Of a DNA stretch of 5,960 nt, positions 1-5,187 are shown in pieces; within the stretch, counting starts at the first letter, position 1; the number at the start of each line of letters is the position of its first letter. Below the pieces are notes generated by a model. That model saw only the letters and a program-made list of their open reading frames with translations, was not told the origin of the DNA and made no database searches. The stretch lies in the NCBI GenBank assembly GCA_007134625.1, contig SLKL01000420.1, forward strand, positions 1 through 5,960, read 5' to 3'. This DNA is from Saprospiraceae bacterium. Its GTDB lineage: Bacteria; Bacteroidota; Bacteroidia; Chitinophagales; Saprospiraceae. The translations under genes and the position numbers were made by a program.

Positions 1-156
1 GATTCCAGGTATCAGGCTGTTTCTTCTTCTACTTCCTTGGTGGTAAAGAAAAGCAAACAATACGCCCGGATTGTAGTATTAGGAGATTATTCTTTTTCTG
101 AGGTATTGCGACAAAAGCTCGGTTGGGGTATTGACAAAAGAACAAATATGCCATGA
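1..156 (+). CDS. C-terminal end of an unrecognised protein (5' end outside window)
   Basis: Frame 1 is open from the first base to a TGA at 154-156 and gives the last 51 residues of a protein. The visible part is basic (VVKKSKQYAR) followed by a hydrophobic strand and a helix-like end (RIVVLGDYSFSEVLRQKLGWG). I do not recognise the family and assign no function. It is taken as a real gene because its stop overlaps the ATG of the cyclase gene in an ATGA junction (153-156), typical of translationally coupled operon genes, and because the frame has no interruption. It is probably cotranscribed with the next two genes. No start, domain or signal peptide can be judged from this fragment. Confidence 0.7.
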   Translation, partial: DSRYQAVSSSTSLVVKKSKQYARIVVLGDYSFSEVLRQKLGWGIDKRTNMP

Positions 157-902
157 TAGTAAGATTGGAAATTAATAGCACTAAATATTCCGCTGATTTA
201 TCTCAACCAAACGATATCGGAATAATGCTTAAAGACGGTGGTGATAATCCTAATTGCTTCTACGCTGAGTATCCGACTATCACGCCTTATGTTTCCGGCG
301 ATTTTGTTGGGGATATTTCTTCCGGGTCTCCGGTTAATTTCAAGAATGTTTTTTTTAATCCACACGGGAATGGAACGCATACTGAATGCTCCGGTCATAT
401 TATGGATAATGGTTTAACTGTGGGTAGTTTATTAAAAAAGTATTTCTTTACTGCTAAGCTTATTACCCTTTCCCCTATTGAAAAGTCAGGTGATTATATT
501 GTTGGTTCTGATTTTGACTTTAATTCCTTGGAAGGAATTGAAGCCTTAATTGTGCGTACCTTGCCTAATGCTGCCGATAAGCTAACAAAAAATTATAGCG
601 GAGAAAATCCACCTTATTTTGATCCTTCCTTTTTAGGCAAATGTAACCAAAATGGTATTCAGCACTTTTTAACTGATCTTCCGTCTGTCGATAAAGAGGT
701 AGATGGTGGTAAATTGTCATCTCACCGTAGTTTTTGGGAAAATATTGGTGATGATCGAACAAGATGCACAATAACTGAGTTAATTTACGTGCCTGAAAAA
801 TTGAGGGATGGTTTGTATCTTGTGGAGTTACAGATTATGAATTTGGATTTAGATGCCTCTCCTTCACGTCCGGTTTTATATACGCTGAGTAAAATAGGTT
901 GA
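153..902 (+). CDS. Cyclase family protein (kynurenine formamidase-like metal hydrolase)
   Basis: This 249-residue protein belongs to the cyclase / arylformamidase (KynB-like) family of cytoplasmic, divalent-metal amide or ester hydrolases. The metal-binding signature is HGNGTHTECSGH at residues 71-82. H71, H76 and H82 correspond to the histidines of the usual HxGTHxDxPxH motif, with E78 where Asp is normal and S80 where Pro is normal. The first His-to-GTH spacing is one residue longer than the textbook motif. Later family landmarks are present: DLPSVDKEVDGGKLSSHRSFW (about 175-195) with candidate catalytic H191, E209 in the TITEL segment, and a C-terminal NLDLDASPSRPVLY block (230-243). Length fits the family. 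The ATG at 153 overlaps the stop of the upstream gene, which supports this start and coupled translation; no strong Shine-Dalgarno sequence is visible. Substrate is unknown. Tryptophan catabolism is possible, but no other kyn gene is present, so kynB is not assigned. Confidence 0.9.
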   Translation: MIVRLEINSTKYSADLSQPNDIGIMLKDGGDNPNCFYAEYPTITPYVSGDFVGDISSGSPVNFKNVFFNPHGNGTHTECSGHIMDNGLTVGSLLKKYFFTAKLITLSPIEKSGDYIVGSDFDFNSLEGIEALIVRTLPNAADKLTKNYSGENPPYFDPSFLGKCNQNGIQHFLTDLPSVDKEVDGGKLSSHRSFWENIGDDRTRCTITELIYVPEKLRDGLYLVELQIMNLDLDASPSRPVLYTLSKIG

Positions 903-908
903 ATAATC

Positions 909-1577
909 ATGAAAGATAGATTTGTTGGTCGAGAACGTCTTATTCAAATGTTTCGAGAGGAAGGGCTTGAATCCTATCGTTCCATCGTTAGCTTCTTTGA
1001 TGAGCACAGAGAGGAAATAAGTGTTCTTGATTTTGAGGATTATTTTAGCATGTATGTTGATTATGTTGAGGCTCTGTATGAAATTGGGGCTCATCATAAG
1101 TTTATTCGTGAAGTTGACAAATTGATTGAAGTTTCCATTACTAAGAATATCGTGTATTTTGAGGGTAGAGATATCTTTCAATATTTCGTGCTTAAAAAAG
1201 CACATGCCTATTTCAATATGGGATTACTGGATAAGTGTGAAAAGGTTTTGTTGGAGTTACTCAAAATGAATCCTAAGAACGTTGAGTACAAAGAGCTCTA
1301 TATAAAATCCAGATTAAAAAGAAAGACCAAAGGTCGTATTGACCTGCGAATGCAAGGAGCCATCGTTTTAATGTGTAGTGCAGCGGTTATTGGCGTTGAA
1401 ATTTTTGTGGTCAGGGTTTTCTTTGATTGGCTTGTTTCAAGTTTTGAACTTCTTCGTAATCTTCTTTTCCTCGGTGGTATTGTGCTCATGGTATATGCTG
1501 AATTCAGTTCCTGGGTCGATGCCCGAAATCATCTGAAGGAAAAAATGAAACTCATCCGTAAGAAATCTGACAGCTGA
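909..1577 (+). CDS. TPR-like protein with two C-terminal membrane helices
   Basis: A 222-residue protein I cannot name. Residues 1-140 are predicted soluble and helical. Residues about 90-122 (helix, YFNMGLLDKCEKVLLELL, then NPKN) look like one tetratricopeptide unit, and 45-75 could be an earlier degenerate one. A basic stretch (KSRLKRKTKGR, 133-143) precedes two hydrophobic segments at about 149-172 and 182-199, then a charged tail rich in Lys/Arg. This suggests a hairpin membrane anchor with both the TPR part and the tail in the cytoplasm by the positive-inside rule. There is no signal peptide. It starts six bases after the cyclase stop, so it is probably in the same operon; a Shine-Dalgarno sequence is not obvious. 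TPR domains usually mediate protein contacts, so a scaffold role is possible but inferred. A parS palindrome begins right after its stop codon. Confidence 0.8.
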   Translation: MKDRFVGRERLIQMFREEGLESYRSIVSFFDEHREEISVLDFEDYFSMYVDYVEALYEIGAHHKFIREVDKLIEVSITKNIVYFEGRDIFQYFVLKKAHAYFNMGLLDKCEKVLLELLKMNPKNVEYKELYIKSRLKRKTKGRIDLRMQGAIVLMCSAAVIGVEIFVVRVFFDWLVSSFELLRNLLFLGGIVLMVYAEFSSWVDARNHLKEKMKLIRKKSDS

Positions 1578-1578
1578 T

Positions 1579-1594
1579 TGTTTCACGTGAAACA
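1579..1594. promoter_or_regulatory. parS: parS site 1 (ParB/Spo0J-binding centromere-like palindrome)
   Basis: The 16-base sequence TGTTTCACGTGAAACA is a perfect palindrome and identical to the parS consensus known from Bacillus subtilis and conserved across many phyla. Here the symmetry extends to 20 bases (1577-1596), starting on the last base of the upstream stop codon. Known role: ParB binds parS, loads as a CTP-dependent clamp and spreads on flanking DNA, recruiting ParA and SMC for origin segregation. No parA or parB gene is in the window, so the function is inferred from the exact match and the second copy at 2979-2994. Confidence 0.88.
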
Positions 1595-1694
1595 ATTTAA
1601 TAGGGTTATTGACCAAATGCTGTTTTTGCTAAATGTCGCAGCTATATCTGCAATACATGTAACTATTTAGTAGTAGAGCCTGAAAGGGTCATAC

Positions 1695-1729
1695 ATTAAT
1701 AACCACTGGTACATCCCGTGGTTATTAAT
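1695..1729. terminator. Strong 12-bp inverted repeat, possible transcription terminator
   Basis: ATTAATAACCAC (1695-1706) is perfectly complementary to GTGGTTATTAAT (1718-1729), with an 11-base loop in which GG/CC (1708-1709 with 1715-1716) could add two pairs. It lies about 120 bases downstream of the operon ending at 1577 and could end that transcript. No uridine tract follows directly, so an intrinsic terminator is not certain; a protein-binding site or RNA stability element are alternatives. Confidence 0.45.
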
Positions 1730-1732
1730 CTG

Positions 1733-1781
1733 AAAATCTCACAAATTTTGGCGAGATTTTTGCAATAGGAAAGCAAAAATC
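1733..1781. promoter_or_regulatory. Two overlapping, mutually exclusive hairpins (attenuator-like)
   Basis: AAAATCTC (1733-1740) pairs with GAGATTTT (1753-1760), and GATTTTTGC (1755-1763) pairs with GCAAAAATC (1773-1781). Each stem is perfect, at 8 and 9 base pairs. They share bases 1755-1760, so an RNA from this region could form only one of them at a time. That is the layout of attenuators and riboswitch expression platforms. There is no recognised ligand-binding domain, and the next gene starts more than 300 bases away, so a regulatory role is only a hypothesis. Confidence 0.35.
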
Positions 1782-1935
1782 GTGACAAAATTTATGCGAT
1801 ATATAAGGTCGTAAATAGTAACCAATGCATTACAGTTTCACAAGTACAAGGAGTCCATAAAAGGTTTAAATTCAAAAATCATGTGAGGTTTTTAATATTA
1901 AGAAGTTAAGGTTTACTATGATTCCATATTAAACA

Positions 1936-2000
1936 CCCTTTTAGCTCCATCCTCCCACTTTCCTACTCCTTGCTACTTCCATCTGCCTTCTTCCCCCCAA
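1936..2000. repeat. Pyrimidine-rich tract with an apparent degenerate 7-base period
   Basis: On the plus strand this stretch is almost only C and T with scattered A and very few G. From 1945 to 1993 it can be cut into seven 7-base words such as CTCCATC, CTCCCAC, CTCCTTG, CTACTTC and CTTCTTC, giving a loose heptamer on the minus strand like GAAGTAG/GTGGGAG. It encodes no protein. It resembles low-complexity intergenic repeats, and the periodicity is loose. Confidence 0.4.
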
Positions 2001-2081
2001 ACCATTTCTTCTAATACTTTGAGTTTAGAGCAGATTTAAAATTCTTTGATTTTTCTTCAAATTCATTCCTTTCCATTTTAC

Positions 2082-2089
2082 TATCTTTG
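2082..2089 (+). promoter_or_regulatory. Possible Bacteroidota -7 promoter element
   Basis: TATCTTTG matches the TAnnTTTG -7 consensus used by the Bacteroidota primary sigma factor and lies 20 bases before the ATG at 2110. A TTG-type -33 element at the usual spacing is not evident (the nearest TTG, at 2046-2048, is too far). This is a weak candidate promoter for the 2110 gene. Confidence 0.3.
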
Positions 2090-2109
2090 TCTGTCCACAT
2101 TGATAGTCT

Positions 2110-2973
2110 ATGAATAAAGCAGGTTTTAAATTTTCTGTTCCTTTTGTTGTTTCATTTAATGAGCACCTCGACGGATTGGTCTGTTCGTGTATTGAGGAAA
2201 CCGCATTGGAAATGTTGTGTATTTTCCATGATGGAAATGAGGACGTCATTGACATTAATGTTAGATATGGAATTCTCGACGAAAAGTTTCAGGATTCCCT
2301 AAAATTCCTCCTTGATTGGACAAAAGAGGTTTTAGATATGAAGAACAACATTTTCAGAATTGAATTTTCCAATCAATACACTGTCCATCCCACTGCTTAC
2401 TATTCGGTGATTATCTTTTCTTTATTTCAATTATCCAAATCTAAAGAAAAACCAGACTATCTTGATTTGGTGAATAGAGGTCATGATTTTCTTCTTCAGA
2501 ATTCATTTGATGTAGATCGTTTATTGTATTATACATATATGCTAGGGGGGACTCGTTTTGATATTGGAAACGAGATAAATCCTGTACGCGTATCCTTTCC
2601 TAAAGGTTATGAAGTTGTTCTTGTTAGAAGAGAAAGATTAAGTGGAACTTCAGAGGAAGAGGGTAGTGGTTATGATTGCAAAAAGGCTTTATCATTATAC
2701 CATGGTTTGTTTTTTAGTGATTGGGAAGCTATTTGCTTTGGTTTACAATCATGTCAGCCTTTACCAATTTCCGATACAATTCGATCTTATATTGAGGATA
2801 GAGAGTTTAATTTTATTCAAATTCATTCTGGCTATATTTGTTTTGTATTTCAAAATTCATTATTATCATCAGACTTTTTAGAGTTTTTAGCCGTATCTGA
2901 ATTATTACTGCCTGATGAAAATCGTGATTTCATTATAAGTAACTTTTCCGATGAGGGAATTAAATTATGTTAG
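2110..2973 (+). CDS. Hypothetical protein, possibly a degenerate GHMP-kinase-like fold
   Basis: A 287-residue protein that I do not recognise with confidence. No signal peptide or membrane helix is evident; it is probably cytoplasmic. Some segments fall in the order expected of GHMP kinases of the IspE type. VPFVVSFNEHLDG (10-22) resembles the N-terminal motif, LGGTRFDIGN (145-154) falls where LGsDcPFF would be, and KGYEVVLVRRERLSGT (165-180) resembles the GYxLVLVxP...ST strand. W205 through IHSGYICFVF (238-247) resembles the C-terminal domain ending in SGSGxxxF. The glycine/serine-rich ATP loop (PxxxGLGSSxA) is missing: the matching place reads VHPTAYYSVIIF (92-103). If related, it is unlikely to be an active kinase. 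The homology is inference from sparse similarity. The ATG at 2110 is the first in frame after a stop-rich stretch; no Shine-Dalgarno sequence is seen. It has seven cysteines, with no metal-binding spacing apparent. It lies alone between two parS sites. Confidence 0.7.
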   Translation: MNKAGFKFSVPFVVSFNEHLDGLVCSCIEETALEMLCIFHDGNEDVIDINVRYGILDEKFQDSLKFLLDWTKEVLDMKNNIFRIEFSNQYTVHPTAYYSVIIFSLFQLSKSKEKPDYLDLVNRGHDFLLQNSFDVDRLLYYTYMLGGTRFDIGNEINPVRVSFPKGYEVVLVRRERLSGTSEEEGSGYDCKKALSLYHGLFFSDWEAICFGLQSCQPLPISDTIRSYIEDREFNFIQIHSGYICFVFQNSLLSSDFLEFLAVSELLLPDENRDFIISNFSDEGIKLC

Positions 2974-2978
2974 TTCAT

Positions 2979-2994
2979 TGTTTCACGTGAAACA
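2979..2994. promoter_or_regulatory. parS: parS site 2 (ParB/Spo0J-binding centromere-like palindrome)
   Basis: This is a second perfect TGTTTCACGTGAAACA, identical in all 16 bases to site 1 and to the parS consensus. It starts six bases after the TAG that ends the 2110 gene and 35 bases before the transporter ATG. Symmetry stops at 16 bases here, unlike site 1. Flanks differ between the copies apart from the preceding ATTG, so they are not parts of a longer duplicated repeat; the conserved part is the binding core alone. Confidence 0.88.
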
Positions 2995-3028
2995 TGTAAA
3001 TTAGGTCATTCTCAAATATTAATTTTTT

Positions 3029-4720
3029 ATGCAGGAAGAATCCTTTAACATATGGTTGTTGATTGCCGGTCTGGGTGTTTTTCTATACAGCATGTATTTA
3101 TTGGAGCAAGCCATCAAAATGATTGGTGGTGATTACCTTAGAAATTTTATAAAAAAATATACGAGCAATCGATATATAGCAATACTTACAGGAACTACCG
3201 TAACTGCAATATTGCAGAGTAGTTCAGCTGTTTCACTTATGGTACTGGCATTTGCAGGAGCAGGTCTTATTCACTTAAGTGGGGCTATTGGAGTTATCAT
3301 TGGTTCAAATCTGGGGACGACTATTACCTCCTGGATTATTGCCGGTTTGGGTTTCAAATTCAGCATAGAAGCAGTTTCTCTACCTTTCATAGGGTTGGGG
3401 GGTATTGGTATTACTTTTTTGAAAAAGCGAAAACTACTCAACAAATGGAGTAATTTGATATTTGCGTTCGGTCTTCTTTTATTGGGTCTTGGTTTTATGA
3501 AGGACGCAACAGATGTATTAGCACAGGATGTGGATTTAACCCACTGGGGTCAATTCAGATTGGTGTTTTTACTTGGTGGTGTTTTGTTGGCTGCACTAAT
3601 GCAGTCTTCCTCTGCTGCTGTATTAATTGCATTCAGTGGTTTGTATAGTGGTATATTTGACTGGGATTCCGCAACGCATATTGTCATGGGTACAGCACTT
3701 GGTACTACAATAACCGTTATTTTAGGATCCATTACCGGAGGTACCTTACAAAAGCGAATTGCTGCAAGCCACTTCTTCTTTAACCTGGTCACTGTTATCC
3801 TTGGTCTTGTCTTATTTCCATTCTACTCGGTATTGATATTAGACACCTTCGGATTTAAAGATGACCTAGTGATTGGGCTTGCACTCTTCCATACCTTTTT
3901 CAAGTTTGTTGGAGTGGTTTTATTTGCGGTAATCTTAACTCCCTATACCGTTTTTATAGAAAGATTTATACGTCAAAGGGTCCCTACGCATACGCGCTAT
4001 ATTAGTAATCTCACCGCGGAAGTGCCTGAAGCTGGTATTGTTGCACTGAAGGATGAAGTCTTGCTCTTTCAAAATACGACCTTGTATTTTATATTGAAAA
4101 TTTTTGGACTCAGAGTTTCTCATGGAGTAATTCCGGGGTTTACCCATAAACACAGGTTAGAGCAATTTAAAAAACTGGATGAACCGGAACGCTACGAATA
4201 CCTCAAAGACCTTCAGGCTGAAATTTATGACTTTGCCTACCAAATCCGTAACAATGAATTGAAGCCCGAAGAAGATTTTCAGATTCGCAAACTCCTTGTG
4301 GCACTGAGATACTTTATGATGGCTGCCAAAAAGTGTAAGGATCTTTCTCCCGATTTGCAAAAAATCAATAACTCTCCCTTTCCCGCTATTAGAAATATCC
4401 ATTTGGAGATCATGAAAATGATGTCTTTCGCTGCAAGGGACTTTAATTTTATTCTCGAAATGGATGATGAAGATGGCATTAAAGAGCGTATAGAACAAGT
4501 CGATAATTCTGTTGATCAGTTCATCAATTCCGCAATCGAAAAAATCAATGTGGAAGTAAAGAATCGCGAAATACCCTTCAGAGAGCGCAACAGTTTACAT
4601 TCCATCCACAACGAATGCCATCAGGTAGTTATCTTTTTCTTAGAAGCAATCAAAAATATTCGGTTTGTGAGAGAAGAAGATGAGGTGGTTGAGGAGGACT
4701 TGGTAATAGAAGAAAAATAA
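3029..4720 (+). CDS. Na/Pi cotransporter family protein with C-terminal PhoU-like domain
   Basis: A 563-residue inner-membrane protein of the NptA/YjbB-like sodium-dependent phosphate cotransporter family (related to SLC34). The membrane half (about 7-310) shows the family's inverted duplication. QSSSA at 63-67 is followed by GSNLGTTIT at 92-100, and these recur as QSSSA at 192-196 and GTALGTTIT at 221-229. The QSSS motifs line the substrate site in this family. Further helices follow (about 248-272 and 281-307). Residues 330-563 are soluble and helical, matching the PhoU-like regulatory domain commonly fused to bacterial members, and end in an acidic tail (EEDEVVEEDLVIEEK). Length is typical. 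ATG 3029 gives a sensible first helix; no Shine-Dalgarno sequence is visible. Likely role: phosphate uptake or efflux coupled to Na+. No pho regulator or pst gene is adjacent. It stands alone, preceded by parS site 2. Confidence 0.93.
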   Translation: MQEESFNIWLLIAGLGVFLYSMYLLEQAIKMIGGDYLRNFIKKYTSNRYIAILTGTTVTAILQSSSAVSLMVLAFAGAGLIHLSGAIGVIIGSNLGTTITSWIIAGLGFKFSIEAVSLPFIGLGGIGITFLKKRKLLNKWSNLIFAFGLLLLGLGFMKDATDVLAQDVDLTHWGQFRLVFLLGGVLLAALMQSSSAAVLIAFSGLYSGIFDWDSATHIVMGTALGTTITVILGSITGGTLQKRIAASHFFFNLVTVILGLVLFPFYSVLILDTFGFKDDLVIGLALFHTFFKFVGVVLFAVILTPYTVFIERFIRQRVPTHTRYISNLTAEVPEAGIVALKDEVLLFQNTTLYFILKIFGLRVSHGVIPGFTHKHRLEQFKKLDEPERYEYLKDLQAEIYDFAYQIRNNELKPEEDFQIRKLLVALRYFMMAAKKCKDLSPDLQKINNSPFPAIRNIHLEIMKMMSFAARDFNFILEMDDEDGIKERIEQVDNSVDQFINSAIEKINVEVKNREIPFRERNSLHSIHNECHQVVIFFLEAIKNIRFVREEDEVVEEDLVIEEK

Positions 4721-4736
4721 AGTTTCTTTGATTTTT
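4713..4736 (+). terminator. Possible weak AT-rich terminator after the transporter gene
   Basis: AAAAATAAAG (4713-4722) can pair with CTTTGATTTTT (4726-4736), with a TTT loop and one bulged G. The right arm ends in a T run. It overlaps the stop codon of the transporter gene. The stem is almost all A-T, so its strength is doubtful. Confidence 0.3.
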
Positions 4737-4831
4737 GCGATTTCAACCCATTGGTCACGATGGTTTCCTTATCAGGGTTTTATATTTAGAAAGTGGGGTT
4801 TGAGGGGGAATTTTGTGGGGAGGATGCTTAA

Positions 4832-4887
4832 AATTACGGATTGAAAATTAAAAATTATGAATTAGAAATTACGAATGAATAATTGAA
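4832..4887. repeat. Degenerate tandem heptamer array, consensus near AATTANG
   Basis: Eight consecutive 7-base words fit in strict phase. AATTACG is at 4832-4838 and again at 4867-4873; AATTAAA, AATTATG, AATTAGA and AATTGAA are among the words between and after. Five of the eight begin AATTA and a sixth begins AATT. It is not coding. Short AT-rich heptamer arrays of the ATTACGA kind are a familiar type of bacterial intergenic repeat; their role is unknown. Confidence 0.65.
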
Positions 4888-4914
4888 AACAGAATTCTAA
4901 ATAACCTTTATGAA

Positions 4915-5040
4915 ACCTCTGTGCATTTCGTATCTGTGGTAAAAAAAAGGTAAAACCACAGAGGGCACGAAGGGCACAAAGGAATCGCAGAGTTTTTTTT
5001 ACGAGAATTTCTCTGTGTATCTCTGTTAACTCCGTGGTTA
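4915..5040. repeat. CTCTGTG/CACAGAG intergenic inverted-repeat element
   Basis: TCTGTGGT (4933-4940) pairs exactly with ACCACAGA (4955-4962) around an A-rich loop. A larger imperfect inverted repeat links the ACCACAGAGGGCAC side (4955-4992) with the CTCTGTG...CTCTGT...CCGTGGTTA side (5011-5040). Variants of CTCTGTG and CACAGAG recur through the element. AACCACAGAG... / ...CTCTGTGGTT sequences are found as dispersed intergenic repeats in many bacteria. No transposase is present, so it is non-autonomous or a remnant. Confidence 0.6.
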
Positions 5041-5144
5041 GAAGAAAAACGTGAATTCTTGGGCTTGTAATTAATTAAAAAGTGAAAATTGCCTGTCTCC
5101 TAAATACACGCAATAAAATGGAGTGGATAGACGCGGGTCAATAA

Positions 5145-5161
5145 AAGGATACATCCTCCTT
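5145..5161 (-). terminator. Possible terminator for the minus-strand gene
   Basis: On the minus strand AAGGA (5161-5157) can pair with TCCTT (5149-5145) across a 7-base loop, followed by TTATT. An alternative pairing, AGGAT with ATCCT, is also possible. It lies about 27 bases after the stop codon of the minus-strand gene. The stem is short. Confidence 0.3.
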
Positions 5162-5187
5162 ACACAACACATGCCTCCCTCACAAAA

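Larger units (their letters stand above)
1595..2109. other. Non-coding region between parS site 1 and the 2110 gene
   Basis: About 515 bases without a convincing gene; both strands are interrupted by frequent stops. It holds a strong 12-base-pair inverted repeat (1695-1729), two overlapping and mutually exclusive inverted repeats (1733-1781), a pyrimidine-rich tract (about 1936-2000), and a possible promoter element just before the next gene. No DnaA-box cluster or GATC cluster is visible, so it is not obviously oriC. It is long for a Bacteroidota intergenic space between co-directional genes, so it could encode an unrecognised small RNA or leader. Confidence 0.6.
4721..5187. other. Repeat-rich intergenic region between convergent genes
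   Basis: About 467 bases separate the convergent stop codons of the transporter and the minus-strand phosphoesterase homologue. No gene is visible on either strand. The region contains G-run DNA (4775-4823), a degenerate heptamer array (4832-4887), a CTCTGTG/CACAGAG element (4915-5040), and a short inverted repeat that could terminate the minus-strand gene (5145-5161). It reads as a place where low-complexity intergenic repeats have accumulated. Confidence 0.75.

Noticed and set aside
876..1205. 109-residue minus-strand reading frame opposite the TPR-like gene
   Set aside because: It is antisense to a better-supported operon gene and shows no recognisable domain.
1583..1590. Plain CACGTG-box site for a transcription factor
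   Set aside because: The full 16-base match to parS in two places is a far better explanation than a short CACGTG core.
1835..1841. GTTTCAC, another parS-like half-site in the non-coding region
   Set aside because: The following bases do not complete the palindrome; too degenerate to call a third site.
1595..2109. Chromosome replication origin
   Set aside because: The parS sites suggest an origin-proximal location, but no cluster of TTATCCACA-type DnaA boxes or classic 13-mer unwinding repeats is visible, and dnaA/dnaN are absent from the window.
2662..2679. GSGYD at residues 185-189 of the 2110 protein as the motif of GYDIA-family GHMP kinases
   Set aside because: In that family the motif comes before the strand corresponding to KGYEVVLV and is followed by IA; here both order and context are wrong, so it is probably coincidence.
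2642..2881. Small plus-strand reading frame inside the 2110 gene
   Set aside because: It overlaps the longer gene in another frame, has no start signal, and its product looks like a frame shadow.
3229..3236. TGTTTCAC, a parS half-site inside the transporter gene
   Set aside because: Only the left half matches and the right half does not; an 8-base match within coding sequence is expected by chance.
4157..4498. 113-residue minus-strand reading frame inside the transporter gene
   Set aside because: It is antisense to a strongly conserved family protein and resembles no protein; a shadow.
4915..5040. CRISPR array
   Set aside because: Repeats are short, inverted and irregularly spaced, with no constant repeat-spacer length and no cas genes.
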